Origin: Falsiroseomonas oleicola
GTDB taxonomy: Bacteria; Pseudomonadota; Alphaproteobacteria; Acetobacterales; Acetobacteraceae
Length of the DNA: 64,000 bases
NCBI RefSeq assembly: GCF_019029495.1
Contig: NZ_JAERQM010000004.1
Span: 497,975 to 561,974 of the forward strand
Direction: 5' to 3'
Position numbers and translations under genes: made by a program. How positions within the stretch are numbered: the stretch's first letter is position 1; each line of letters opens with the position of its first letter. Below are positions 16,692 to 25,790 of the stretch, piece after piece. The notes beneath the pieces are model-generated. The model was given only the letters and a program-made list of their open reading frames with translations, was not told where the DNA came from and searched no databases.

Positions 16692-17095
16692 TGGTCTTGC
16701 GGCTGGAGGTGCCGGTTTCGCTGGCCGGACTCGCGGCGGCGCAGGAGGCGGTTGAAGCCTGGGCCGAGTCGCAGGACGTCCCACCGGCCCAGGCGCTGCG
16801 GCTGCGGCTGGTGACCGAGGAGCTTCTGGCTAATCTGATCGAGCACGCCACCTGGCCGGCCGGGCCCACCCCGGCGCGGCTGGAGGTCGTCTGGCGCGAC
16901 GGCGTGCTGTCCCTGGCGCTGGAAGATGCGGCCGCCCCCTTCGACCCGCGCCACGCCCCTGCGGCGGTGCCAAGCCTGGAAGGGGAGGCGGTGGGCGGCC
17001 TTGGCCTCGCCTTGGTGCGCCGCATGGCGCAGCGGCTGGACTATGGCCGGACGGAAGCGGGAGGGAACCGCACCAGCCTCGATATCCGCGCCTGA
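16691..17095 (+). CDS. anti-sigma factor serine kinase (HATPase_c_2, RsbW-like)
   Basis: 134-residue GHKL ATPase of the RsbW/SpoIIAB type. N box: TEELLANLIEHA (about 42-53). The G1-like box is EDAAAPFDP, where the usual glycine of DxGxPF is alanine. G2 box: GGLGLALVRRM. GGNRTSL closes the fold. It is expected to phosphorylate the STAS protein encoded just upstream and to sequester a sigma factor or other partner. The altered G1 box could weaken ATP binding. It is followed by the PHO box and pstS. Confidence 0.85.
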   Translation: MVLRLEVPVSLAGLAAAQEAVEAWAESQDVPPAQALRLRLVTEELLANLIEHATWPAGPTPARLEVVWRDGVLSLALEDAAAPFDPRHAPAAVPSLEGEAVGGLGLALVRRMAQRLDYGRTEAGGNRTSLDIRA

Positions 17096-17137
17096 TGGGC
17101 CGGACGACCGGATAACCAAGCCTTGTTGTGGGTTTCC

Positions 17138-17166
17138 ATGTCACGGAACCTTCACAAAACTGCAAT
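17138..17166 (+). promoter_or_regulatory. candidate PHO box upstream of pstS
   Basis: Three heptamers with regular 4-bp spacing: ATGTCAC (17138-17144), CCTTCAC (17149-17155) and CTGCAAT (17160-17166). The 11-bp periodicity and CTGTCAT/CTTTCAC-like wording match PhoB binding direct repeats. The box is 88 bp before the pstS start codon, a good promoter-proximal position. PhoB itself is the last gene of the operon. Confidence 0.6.
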
Positions 17167-17253
17167 CGTCACGTCGCCTCCGGCGCCTAGAAGCCGCCCG
17201 GCGGGGCACCTTTCCATGCTTGGCCCCTCATAACAGGACCGGAGAATGACACA

Positions 17254-18321
17254 GTGAACAGGCGCACCCTTCTGCTCGGCACTGGCGCGGCACTCGGCGC
17301 CGGGCTTCTCAATGCCCGCGGCGCGATGGCGCAGACGGTTCCGACCGTGACCGGCGCCGGCGCGACGTTCCCCCGCCCCCTCTATGAGCGCTGGTCTGTC
17401 CAGGCACGTGATGCCGGCGTTGCCCAGCTCAACTACCAGTCGATCGGCTCCGGCGGCGGCATCAACCAGATCACCGCGCGCACGGTCGATTTCGGCGCCT
17501 CCGACGCCCCGCTGACCACCGAACAGCTCACCGAGCGCAAGCTGCTGCAGTTCCCGACGGTGATGGGTTCGGTCGTTCTGTCCGCCAACCTGCCGGGCGT
17601 CGCCGACCAGGCGCTGAAGCTGACGCCGGAAGTGATCGCCGACATCTTCCTGGGCAAGATCACCCGCTGGCGCGACCCGAAGATCGTCGAGCTGAACCGC
17701 GACGTGACGATCCCGAACATGCCGCTGAGCGTCGCCTACCGCGCCGATGGCTCGGGCACGACCTGGGTGTGGACGACCTACCTGTCCCGCATCAGCGAGG
17801 AGTGGAAGAACGGCCCGGGTGCCGGCACCTCCGTTCGCTGGCCGGTCGGCAATGGCGCGCGTGGCAATGAGGGTGTGTCCAACATCATCCGCAACAGCCC
17901 CGGCACCATTGGCTACATCGAGAACGCCTATGCGGTGGTGAACCGCATGCCGACGACGCAGATCCGCAACAAGTCCGGCAACTTCGTCCGAGCGCAGCCG
18001 CCGGCCTTCAACGCCACCGCGGCGGCCGCGAACTGGAACGTGCCGAACTTCGCCGCCGACACCATCGACCTGAACGGTGCGACGGTGTGGCCGATCACCT
18101 CCCCCACCTACATCCTGCTGCCGATGGACCCGCCGGCCGAGAAGGTCGCGGGCAACCAGAACGCGATGCGCTTCTTCGACTGGGCCTTCAAGAACGGGGC
18201 CGAGGCGGCGACTCGCCTGGAATACATCCCGCTGCCCGCCAGCGCGCATGAGCTGGTTCGTGCGGCCTGGACGGCGAATGTGAAGGGTCCGAACGGCCAG
18301 GCGCTGTGGCCGGTTGGCTGA
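17254..18321 (+). CDS. pstS: phosphate ABC transporter substrate-binding protein PstS
   Basis: 355 residues. A Tat-like signal peptide (MNRRTLLLGTGAALGAGLLNARGAMAQ) precedes the mature PstS: TVTGAGATFPRPLYERW, NYQSIGSGGGINQITARTVDFGASDAPL (phosphate loop), SVAYRADGSGTTWVWTTYLS and GNEGVSNIIRNSPGTIGYIE. The start is a GTG at 17254; the nearby ATG at 17246 hits a stop after three codons. It binds periplasmic phosphate and delivers it to PstCA. First gene of pstSCAB-phoU-phoB, with the PHO box upstream. Confidence 0.96.
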   Translation: MNRRTLLLGTGAALGAGLLNARGAMAQTVPTVTGAGATFPRPLYERWSVQARDAGVAQLNYQSIGSGGGINQITARTVDFGASDAPLTTEQLTERKLLQFPTVMGSVVLSANLPGVADQALKLTPEVIADIFLGKITRWRDPKIVELNRDVTIPNMPLSVAYRADGSGTTWVWTTYLSRISEEWKNGPGAGTSVRWPVGNGARGNEGVSNIIRNSPGTIGYIENAYAVVNRMPTTQIRNKSGNFVRAQPPAFNATAAAANWNVPNFAADTIDLNGATVWPITSPTYILLPMDPPAEKVAGNQNAMRFFDWAFKNGAEAATRLEYIPLPASAHELVRAAWTANVKGPNGQALWPVG

Positions 18322-18378
18322 TCAGGCTGGCTTGAATGGCCGGGGCCGGGCGCTGGTGGCGCCCGGCTCTGGCTGCTT

Positions 18379-19404
18379 GTGTTGCTGACAACCTCCATCG
18401 CCGGGACCCCCGCCTTGCAGCAGACCATCACGGCCGAGGACTCGGCCATTCCCGCCGGCGGCGCCAAGCGGCGAACCGGCAGTTTCGGCGACAAGCTGTT
18501 CGAAGGGCTGTGCCGTGGTGCCGGCGTGCTGGTGCTGCTCACCCTGGGTGGCATCATCCTGACGCTGCTGATCGGCGGCCTGCCGGCCTTCCTGCATTAC
18601 GGTCCGGCCTTCATCACCAGTGACGCCTGGAACCCTGTGGAAGACCACCGCGAGGAATACGGCGCGCTGGTGTCCATCTTCGGCACCATTGTCAGCGCCG
18701 TGCTGGCCATCATATTCGCTGTCCCGGTCGCCTTCGGCATTTCGTTTTTCCTGACCGAGCTTGCGCCGGAATGGTTGCGGCGCCCGGTGGGGACGGCGAT
18801 CGAGCTGCTGGCCGCGGTACCCTCCATCATCTATGGCATGTGGGGCCTGTTCGTGGTCGTGCCCTTCGTGCAGGTCTATATCCAGCTCGGCCTCGGCGAG
18901 TATCTCGAGACCATTCCGCTGATCGGCTTCATCTTCGAAAGCCGCTCCTTCGCCGGCACCTCGCTGTTCACCGCGGCGCTGGTCCTGGCCATCATGATCC
19001 TGCCCTTCATCGCCGCGACGATGCGCGACGTCTTCCTGCAGGTGCCGCCGGTCTACAAGGAAAGCGCCTACGGCCTCGGCGCGACGCGGTGGGAAGTGGT
19101 GAAGGGCGTGGTGCTGCCCTACACACGCATTTCCGTGGTCGGTGGCATCATGCTGGGGCTGGGACGCGCGCTGGGCGAGACCATGGCGGTGACCTTCGTC
19201 ATCGGCAACGCCAACCGCATGCCGCAGAGCATCTTCGACCCCTCCACCACCATTGCCTCCGTCATCGCGATGGAGTTCCCGGAGAGTCTTTCGGGCAGCA
19301 TGAAGCAGTCGGCGCTGTTCGCGCTCGGCTTCCTGCTGTTCGTCATCTCCTTCCTGGTGCTGGCCTCCTCCCGCTACCTGCTCCGCTCCCGCCTGAAGGC
19401 CTGA
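18379..19404 (+). CDS. pstC: phosphate ABC transporter permease PstC
   Basis: 341-residue inner-membrane permease with about six TM helices and the BPD_transp_1 coupling motif (SAYGLGATRWEVVKGVVLPYTRISVVGGIMLGLGRALGETMAVTFVIGN). It ends in RYLLRSRLKA. There is no good ATG: GTG 18379 or TTG 18415 are both possible and neither has a strong RBS, so the first dozen residues are uncertain. It pairs with PstA. Confidence 0.93.
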   Translation: MLLTTSIAGTPALQQTITAEDSAIPAGGAKRRTGSFGDKLFEGLCRGAGVLVLLTLGGIILTLLIGGLPAFLHYGPAFITSDAWNPVEDHREEYGALVSIFGTIVSAVLAIIFAVPVAFGISFFLTELAPEWLRRPVGTAIELLAAVPSIIYGMWGLFVVVPFVQVYIQLGLGEYLETIPLIGFIFESRSFAGTSLFTAALVLAIMILPFIAATMRDVFLQVPPVYKESAYGLGATRWEVVKGVVLPYTRISVVGGIMLGLGRALGETMAVTFVIGNANRMPQSIFDPSTTIASVIAMEFPESLSGSMKQSALFALGFLLFVISFLVLASSRYLLRSRLKA

Positions 19405-19408
19405 TGCC

Positions 19409-20314
19409 ATGAGCACCACGACCATGTCCCCCCTCCTGAAGGCGCGGAACGAGAGCGCGGCGCGCTCGCTCGGCCGACGCCGGAAGATGGTCGACTCGAC
19501 CATCAAGTGGCTCTGCCTCATTGCCACGGTGGCCGGCCTGTTCTTCCTGGCCTCGATCATGGGCACGCTGCTGTGGCGTGGCCTGGAATCGCTGAGCCTG
19601 AACACGCTGATCGCCGAGTTCAAGCCGACGAGCTATGGCGAGGATACCTCGGCCCCCGGCGGGCTTCGGCACGCCATCATCGGCAGCCTGATCCAGACCG
19701 CGATCGGCACCGTCATCGGCACGCCGATCGGTTTGCTGGTGGGCACCTACCTGGCCGAATATGCGCGGGGCTCCGCCTTCGGCAATGCGGTGCGCTTCGT
19801 CTCCGACGTGCTGCTCTCGGCGCCCTCGATCCTGATCGGCCTGTTCATCTATCAGCTGGTAGTGCTGCCGATGGGCGGCTTCTCCGGCATCGCCGGTGCC
19901 CTGGCGCTGGCCATCATCGTCATCCCCGTCGTGGTCCGCACGACGGAGGACATGCTCCAGCTCATCCCCAACACGCTGCGGGAGGCCGTGATCGGCCTCG
20001 GCGCGCCGAAGTGGAAGATGATCACGCTGGTCTGCTACAAGGCCGCGGCATCCGGAATCCTGACCGGAATCCTGCTGGCGGTGGCGCGCATCGCCGGTGA
20101 GACGGCGCCGCTGCTGCTGACCAGCTTCGGCAACAACGTCACCAGCCTCGACCTGTCGAGCGCCATGGCCAGCCTGCCGATAGCCATCTACCAGCAGGCC
20201 AATTCGGGCTTCCCGGACCTGATCCAGATCGCCTGGTCCGGCGCGCTGATCGTGACGCTGGGTGTTCTCGCCATCAACATCATTGCCCGCTTCGTGATCC
20301 GCGGGCGCCACTGA
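19409..20314 (+). CDS. pstA: phosphate ABC transporter permease PstA
   Basis: 301 residues, TM-rich, with the PstA landmark GLGAPKWKMITLVCYKAAASG and GILLAVARIAGETAPLLLTSFGNN. The length and the order after pstC (gap 4 bp) are standard. It forms the membrane channel with PstC. A 44-bp gap with a small hairpin separates it from pstB. Confidence 0.95.
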   Translation: MSTTTMSPLLKARNESAARSLGRRRKMVDSTIKWLCLIATVAGLFFLASIMGTLLWRGLESLSLNTLIAEFKPTSYGEDTSAPGGLRHAIIGSLIQTAIGTVIGTPIGLLVGTYLAEYARGSAFGNAVRFVSDVLLSAPSILIGLFIYQLVVLPMGGFSGIAGALALAIIVIPVVVRTTEDMLQLIPNTLREAVIGLGAPKWKMITLVCYKAAASGILTGILLAVARIAGETAPLLLTSFGNNVTSLDLSSAMASLPIAIYQQANSGFPDLIQIAWSGALIVTLGVLAINIIARFVIRGRH

Positions 20315-20325
20315 GCCAGGAAGGG

Positions 20326-20340
20326 CGGCCCACAGGGCCG
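20326..20340 (+). other. small hairpin between pstA and pstB
   Basis: CGGCCC-ACA-GGGCCG is a perfect 6-bp stem with a 3-base loop, 12 bp after the pstA stop and 18 bp before the pstB start. There is no T-run. It could tune mRNA stability or the translation ratio of the permease and ATPase genes. A stem this short can arise by chance in GC-rich DNA. Confidence 0.35.
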
Positions 20341-20358
20341 TAAGATGAGGACGATCCG

Positions 20359-21201
20359 ATGGGCTCGACGACCGAACAGACCAACTCTACCAGCTCAGCC
20401 TCCGGCTTCGGCGGCATGCAGGCCCGGTCGGCGGAGGCGCTGAACACCACGGCGCGCATCTCCGTGCGGAACCTGGATTTCTTCTACGGTGCGAACAAGG
20501 CGCTGAAAGGCATCAACCTGGACCTGCCCGACCGGCAGGTGACGGGCATGATCGGCCCCTCCGGCTGCGGCAAGTCCACGCTGCTGCGCGTGCTGAACCG
20601 GATGTACAGCCTGTATCCGGGTCAGCGCGCCCAGGGTGAGGTGCTGATGGACGGCCGCAACATGATCGACGACTCGGTCGATCTGAACGAGCTGCGTTCC
20701 AAGATCGGCATGGTCTTCCAGAAGCCCACGCCCTTCCCGATGACGATCTACGACAACATCGCCTTCGGCATCAAACTGCACGAGAAGCTGCCGAAGTCCG
20801 AGATGGACGATCGCGTCGAATGGGCGCTGACCCGCGCCGCCATCTGGGGCGAGGTGAAGGACCGGCTGAATGCCTCCGCCATGGGCCTCTCGGGCGGCCA
20901 GCAGCAGCGGCTCTGCATCGCGCGCTCCATCGCCGTGCGCCCGGAGGTGATGCTGTTCGACGAGCCGACCAGCGCGCTCGACCCGATCAGCACGCTGAAG
21001 ATCGAGGAGCTGATCGACGAGTTGAAGCGCGACTTCACCATCTGCATCGTGACGCACAACATGCAGCAGGCGGCGCGCTGCGCCGACCAGGTGGCGTTCT
21101 TCTATCTCGGCGAATTGGTGGAAGTGGCGCCGGCCGCGCAGCTTTTCACCGCGCCGCGCGAAAAGCGCACGCAGGAATACATCACCGGCCGCTTCGGCTG
21201 A
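20359..21201 (+). CDS. pstB: phosphate ABC transporter ATPase PstB
   Basis: 280 residues. Walker [11 protein letters not shown]-loop [19 protein letters not shown], signature [16 protein letters not shown], Walker [14 protein letters not shown], and the switch histidine in [15 protein letters not shown]. The PFPMTIYDN segment is typical of PstB. The N-terminal 30 residues are a Ser/Thr-rich extension. It powers phosphate uptake through PstCA. Confidence 0.97.
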   Translation: MGSTTEQTNSTSSASGFGGMQARSAEALNTTARISVRNLDFFYGANKALKGINLDLPDRQVTGMIGPSGCGKSTLLRVLNRMYSLYPGQRAQGEVLMDGRNMIDDSVDLNELRSKIGMVFQKPTPFPMTIYDNIAFGIKLHEKLPKSEMDDRVEWALTRAAIWGEVKDRLNASAMGLSGGQQQRLCIARSIAVRPEVMLFDEPTSALDPISTLKIEELIDELKRDFTICIVTHNMQQAARCADQVAFFYLGELVEVAPAAQLFTAPREKRTQEYITGRFG

Positions 21202-21212
21202 GGACCACGAAA

Positions 21213-21938
21213 ATGCCCATGGAAACCCAATCCGACCACATCGTGCGCTCCTATGACGAACAGCTTCGCCGCCTGCGCGACATGCTGGCGCGCATGGGCG
21301 GCCTGGCGGAGCGCCAGGTGAACGACGCCACGGTGGCGCTGACCCGCCGCGACGCCACGCTGGCGGCCGAGGTGATCGGCCGCGACGCGGCGCTCGACCA
21401 GTTGGAGCGCGAGATCGAGGCCTTCTGCATCCGCATCCTCGCCACCCGCCAGCCGATGGCCATCGACCTGCGGCTGATCGTCGCGGCGATGAAGGTCAGC
21501 CACGATCTGGAACGCATCGGCGACTATGCCCGCAATGCCGCCAAGCGCAGCATCATCGTGGCGCAGCAGCCGACGCTGGGCAGCCTGAACGGCTTCCTGC
21601 GCATGACCCGCCTGGTGCAGGAAAACCTGAAGGGCGCGATCGACGCGCTGGTCAATGACGATGCCGAGGCCGCGGCACGCGTCTGGGGCAATGATGAGCC
21701 GGTGGACGATGTCTATAACGGCATCTTCCGCGAGATGCTGACCTTCATGATGGAGGATCCGCGCAACATCACCGCCGCGACGCATCTGCTGTTCATCGCC
21801 AAGAACCTGGAGCGCATCGGCGACCACGCGACCAACATCGCCGAGACGGTGCACTACGCCGTGCGCGGTGACAGCCTGCCCGACGACCGGCCCAAGGCGG
21901 ACAGCTCCGCCTATGCCGTCGTGCGGCCGCCCGAATAG
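21213..21938 (+). CDS. phoU: phosphate signalling protein PhoU
   Basis: 241 residues from the ATG at 21213 (MPMETQSDHIVRSYDEQLRRL). Two PhoU repeats are seen, each with the metal-binding signature: KVSHDLERIGDYARNAAKR and IAKNLERIGDHATNIAETVHY. It mediates negative regulation of PhoR/PhoB in response to PstSCAB activity. It lies 11 bp after pstB and 19 bp before phoB. Confidence 0.96.
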   Translation: MPMETQSDHIVRSYDEQLRRLRDMLARMGGLAERQVNDATVALTRRDATLAAEVIGRDAALDQLEREIEAFCIRILATRQPMAIDLRLIVAAMKVSHDLERIGDYARNAAKRSIIVAQQPTLGSLNGFLRMTRLVQENLKGAIDALVNDDAEAAARVWGNDEPVDDVYNGIFREMLTFMMEDPRNITAATHLLFIAKNLERIGDHATNIAETVHYAVRGDSLPDDRPKADSSAYAVVRPPE

Positions 21939-21957
21939 GTAAGTGAGGACCGATATC

Positions 21958-22671
21958 ATGGCGGAAGCCATTGGCAGCCTCGCGAAGCCGACCATCCTGG
22001 TGGTGGAGGACGAGGCGCCGCTGCTGACTTTGCTGCGCTACAATCTGGAGAAGCAGGGCTTCCGGGTGGAGGAGGCCAGCGATGGCCAGGAAGCCCTGAT
22101 GCGGGTGGCGGAGGGCAAGCCCGACCTCATCCTGCTCGACTGGATGCTGCCGGCGCTTTCGGGGCTGGAGGTGTGCCGGCAGATCCGCCGCCGCCCCAAT
22201 ACCCGCGACCTGCCCATCATCATGGTCACCGCCCGCACCGAGGACCAGGATGCGGTGCGGGCGCTGGATACGGGCGCGGATGACTATATCAGCAAGCCCT
22301 TCGTGATGGATGCGCTGCTGGCGCGCATCCGCGCCCTGCTGCGGCGTTCCGGCGCCGTGCCGGTGAAGGGGCGGCTGACCTACAAGGACCTGGTGATGGA
22401 CCAGGACGCGCATCGCGTGACGCGCGGCAGCCGGTCGCTGCATCTCGGCCCCACCGAATACCGGCTGCTGGAATTCTTCCTCCAGCACCCCGGCCGGGTC
22501 TTCACCCGCGAACAGTTGCTGGACGCCGTCTGGGGTCGCGACATCCATGTCGAGCCGCGCACGGTGGACGTGCATATCCGCCGCCTGCGCAAGGCGGTGA
22601 ATGGCGATGACGAGGTCGACATCATCCGCACCGTCCGCTCCGCCGGCTACGCGCTGGACGTGGAGGAATAA
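21958..22671 (+). CDS. phoB: phosphate regulon response regulator PhoB
   Basis: 237 residues. Receiver domain with acidic pair VVEDEAP, phospho-acceptor D61 (LILLDWMLPALSG), T in MVTARTED and K in YISKPF; OmpR-type winged helix at 135-235 (HLGPTEYRLLEFFLQHPGRVF ... RTVDVHIRRLRKAV). The start is ATG 21958, with GTGAGGA upstream as RBS. It is expected to activate the PHO box before pstS. No phoR gene lies in the operon or elsewhere in the window, so its kinase is encoded elsewhere. Confidence 0.95.
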   Translation: MAEAIGSLAKPTILVVEDEAPLLTLLRYNLEKQGFRVEEASDGQEALMRVAEGKPDLILLDWMLPALSGLEVCRQIRRRPNTRDLPIIMVTARTEDQDAVRALDTGADDYISKPFVMDALLARIRALLRRSGAVPVKGRLTYKDLVMDQDAHRVTRGSRSLHLGPTEYRLLEFFLQHPGRVFTREQLLDAVWGRDIHVEPRTVDVHIRRLRKAVNGDDEVDIIRTVRSAGYALDVEE

Positions 22672-22674
22672 TAC

Positions 22675-22703
22675 CGGCGGACCGGTCTCTTGACCGGTCC
22701 GAG
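22675..22703. repeat. 29-bp palindromic element, copy 1
   Basis: GGACCGGTC-TCTT-GACCGGTCC, a perfect stem that extends to 10 bp (22678-22701), begins 4 bp after the phoB stop. Its reverse complement matches 48607-48635 at 28 of 29 positions, including flanking bases outside the stem. There is no T-run, so if it terminates transcription it does so unconventionally. It could be a dispersed REP-like element or a bidirectional terminator hairpin between convergent genes (phoB and the NHLM operon). Confidence 0.7.
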
Positions 22704-22821
22704 AGCCCGCATGGGCGCCGCCGCAAGTGCGGCGAAGCCAAGGAAACCGGAGGTTTCCGCCCGGCGCTTGAGGGGGGCCTGAGCGGTCACGCGATAGGGC
22801 CGTTGGTATAAGCTTGGCGCG

Positions 22822-25788
22822 TCAGGACTTTCCGCTGGCGGGCGCCGTATGGCTCGCCGCCTGCCAGCGCGCTTCCTCGGCATATTGGCGGGCGAAATAG
22901 CCGCCCTTGCGCGCCAGAAGCTGTTCGAAGCTGCCGCTTTCCACGATCCGGCCGCCATCCAGCACGATGATCCGGTCGGCATGGCGGATGGTGGACAGGC
23001 GATGGGCGATGACGATGCGCGTCGCCGGCATGGTGCGGATCGCCCGCATCGTCGCCCGCTGGGTCACATTGTCCAGCGCGCTGGTCGCCTCGTCCAGGAT
23101 CAGGATGGCCGGCTTCTGCAACAGGGCGCGGGCCAGCAGCAGGCGCTGCACCTGGCCGCCGGACAGAACACGGCTGGCATCGGTCAGCATGGTCTCCAGC
23201 CCCATCGGCATGGCGCGGACATCCGCCGCCAGGGCGGCCTGTTCCAGCGCCTGCCAGATATCCTCGTCCGGAACCCGGGACAGGCCGCGCACCGCATCCC
23301 GCAGGCTGCCGGGCGAGATGCGCCCGGCCTGGAGCACCGTCGCCACCTGCTGGCGCAGCACCGCCAGGTCCAGGCCGCGGATGTCGTGGCCATCCATGTA
23401 GATGGCGCCGTTGCTCGGCTCCTCCATGCCCAGCAGCAGCCGCACCAGGGTGGATTTCCCGGCGCCGGAGCGGCCGACGATGGCGATGAACTCGCCCGGC
23501 TCGATCCGCAGCGTCAGCCCGGCGAAGACCCAGGCCTCGGTCGGGCCATAGCGGAAGGCGAGGTTGGAAAGCTCCACCGCGCCGCTCAGCCGGCCCGGAT
23601 CCACCTTGCCCGTATCCGGCTCCGGCAGGGCATCCAGCAGGGGCTGGGCGAATTTGCGGGTCGGCATCAGGAACCACAGCGCGAACATGGTCTTGGCAAG
23701 CTGGGTGCCGGAGGCCGCCATCAGCCCATAGGCGGCGATGAAGGTCATGACGGAGGACAGGCTCGGCGGCGGCTCCCCCACCTCCACCCGCTGCATCAGC
23801 GCGATGATGAGGAAGGCGGCGGCGGTGGACAGCACCGCGAAGCCGGCGGCGAAGGCATCATAGCCATTGCTGATACGCCGCGCCGCGGCCAGCCGCCGGC
23901 GCATCTCCGCGAAGCGCCCGGCCCAGACCGTCTGCGCCCGCGCCTCGGCACCCGCGAGGCGCAGCTTCACCAGGCCGGAGACGATCTGGAAGACCATGGC
24001 ATCGGCCAGGCCCGACAGCGCCTCGCCGGTCGCGAAGGCGCGCGCCTGAAGCCAGCCCGCCAGATTGGCGGCGGCGAGTTGCAGCACCAGCATGCCGACC
24101 GCGACGGCCGCGGCCAAAGGCTGCGACAGCACCATCAGCAGCATCGACGACAGGATGGTCGCCACCGCGCTGACGATGACGAAGCCGAAGGCCCGCAGCT
24201 GAACGGCCAGCGATATGGCGGACACCGCCCGGCCGGAGGTCTCGCCCACGGTCTGGCGATTCAGCGTGGCGAGCGGCAGGCGCATCACACGGTCCCAGAT
24301 CGCCGCATGCAGCGCCGGTCCGGCCTGGGCCTCGATGCGCTCCCGCGCGATCTCGCTGCCCAGCTTCACCATCCAGCTCACCGCCGCGACCAGCACCAGC
24401 GCCATGCCGAGCTGCGCCAGCTCGCCCATATGCCCGCCGGGGATGAGCAGGGAGAAGGCGACCCCGGTGGCCATCGGCACCGCCTGGCCCAGCGCGGCGC
24501 CGACCAGCATGGTGACGAAGATGGCGGTGACATCGCCGCCACTGCCGCGCATGCCGCTGCCCAGCAGGTCGAGCAGGCCGAGCGCCTTGCGGGGCAGGGG
24601 GACGATCGGGGTCAGGGCGTCCCGGCCGATGCCCTTGGCCAGCGTCGCGTCGAGGCGGATGCCCTTCGGCTTGTCGGCGCTGAACAGCCGGTAGCCGCGC
24701 CCATCCGGCAGCAGCGCCACCGTGGCATGGCTGCCTAGCGTGCTGAACAGCGGCCCATGGTCTTCCAGCCACCAGTTCTCCGGCAGATGTGCCGGCCGCA
24801 GGCGAAGGCCGGAGGCGCGGGCCAGTTCCTCCAGCGTCGGCACGGCATCGATATCGGCGCGCCGCACCCGGATCGGCCGCTTCGCCCGCACGCCCATATG
24901 CGCCGCGACGATGCGGAAGATGGGCATCAGCGGGTCGGCATCCGCGCCGGCCTGGGCCTCCGGCGCATTGCCCAGGATGGCGGCGAAGGCGGAACGCTGT
25001 TCCGCGCCGGCCTCCTCGTCCCGTTCCGTCCGCAGGCGCAGGCGGTTCAGCTCGTCGGCGGCATCCAGCGCCAGGGCGGAGGACAGCGCCGCGAGACAGG
25101 CCGCATTGAAGCGGGCGAGCCCGGCGACCCAGTCCGCATCCGCCATGGCCTTGGCCACGGGCACCGGCTCCACGACGCCGCCGCTGCCGGTCAGCCAGGC
25201 CTCCGGCGGCAGGGGCACCAGGCCTTCCACCGGCTCCAGGCCCAGCAGCAGCCAGGAGCCGGGCGGCAGCCGCACCCAGATGGGATTGCCACGCGCGGCG
25301 ATGGTCGCGCCGGAAGCCGTGCGTACCGGCCCGATGATGTCGGAAATGGCGATATCGGCCCGCGGGCGCGGCGCCATCGGCCGTGCCAGGCCTTCCGCCA
25401 GGGCGCGGCACCAGGCGGTGACGGCGATGGCCAGCCGGGTCTGGTCTTCCGGAGTCTCGTCCGGGGCGGCGGGCGGCAGCGGGCTCAGCCTTGTATCCGC
25501 GGTGCCCACGGCGATCAGCTGGGCACCGATATCGTCGATGCCCAGGCCGCAGACCAGGCCGCCCGCCGGCACCGTGCCCAGGTAGCGGCGCGGCCCCTCG
25601 GTCGCCGGCGCCCGGGCCGGGCGGCTGGCGAAGAGGGTGACGCTGCCGCTGGCGACCAGCCAGCGATCCACCGGATCGTCCAGCACCAGCGGGGCATGCG
25701 CGGGCAGGGGAAAGCTGGGCGGCGGCTCGGGCGCCACCGGGGTTGCGCCGGTCGCTGCGGGCGGCGTCGCGGTCTGGTCGTCGGGCAT
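22822..25788 (-). CDS. NHLM-type peptide export ABC transporter, permease/ATPase
   Basis: 988 residues from the ATG at 25788. A long N-terminal cytosolic region (about 1-390) carries no peptidase signature. An ABC exporter TM domain (about 420-720) and an ATPase follow: Walker A GRSGAGKST (about 772-780), signature LSGGQ (about 875), Walker B ILILDEAT, H-loop IVIAHRLST. This architecture matches the second ABC subunit of the NHLM (nitrile hydratase leader microcin) export family, in which an accessory N-terminal domain replaces the C39 peptidase. It probably forms a heterodimer with the adjacent C39-containing ABC protein. Last gene of the three-gene operon; gap of 2 bp to the upstream gene. 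Confidence 0.85.
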   Translation of the reverse strand: MPDDQTATPPAATGATPVAPEPPPSFPLPAHAPLVLDDPVDRWLVASGSVTLFASRPARAPATEGPRRYLGTVPAGGLVCGLGIDDIGAQLIAVGTADTRLSPLPPAAPDETPEDQTRLAIAVTAWCRALAEGLARPMAPRPRADIAISDIIGPVRTASGATIAARGNPIWVRLPPGSWLLLGLEPVEGLVPLPPEAWLTGSGGVVEPVPVAKAMADADWVAGLARFNAACLAALSSALALDAADELNRLRLRTERDEEAGAEQRSAFAAILGNAPEAQAGADADPLMPIFRIVAAHMGVRAKRPIRVRRADIDAVPTLEELARASGLRLRPAHLPENWWLEDHGPLFSTLGSHATVALLPDGRGYRLFSADKPKGIRLDATLAKGIGRDALTPIVPLPRKALGLLDLLGSGMRGSGGDVTAIFVTMLVGAALGQAVPMATGVAFSLLIPGGHMGELAQLGMALVLVAAVSWMVKLGSEIARERIEAQAGPALHAAIWDRVMRLPLATLNRQTVGETSGRAVSAISLAVQLRAFGFVIVSAVATILSSMLLMVLSQPLAAAVAVGMLVLQLAAANLAGWLQARAFATGEALSGLADAMVFQIVSGLVKLRLAGAEARAQTVWAGRFAEMRRRLAAARRISNGYDAFAAGFAVLSTAAAFLIIALMQRVEVGEPPPSLSSVMTFIAAYGLMAASGTQLAKTMFALWFLMPTRKFAQPLLDALPEPDTGKVDPGRLSGAVELSNLAFRYGPTEAWVFAGLTLRIEPGEFIAIVGRSGAGKSTLVRLLLGMEEPSNGAIYMDGHDIRGLDLAVLRQQVATVLQAGRISPGSLRDAVRGLSRVPDEDIWQALEQAALAADVRAMPMGLETMLTDASRVLSGGQVQRLLLARALLQKPAILILDEATSALDNVTQRATMRAIRTMPATRIVIAHRLSTIRHADRIIVLDGGRIVESGSFEQLLARKGGYFARQYAEEARWQAASHTAPASGKS

Positions 25789-25790
25789 GG

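Noticed and set aside
22672..22821. Possible NHLM leader-peptide gene between phoB and the exporter operon
   Set aside because: Short frames there show no leader-like region or cleavage motif, and the gap is filled by the palindromic element and low-information sequence.
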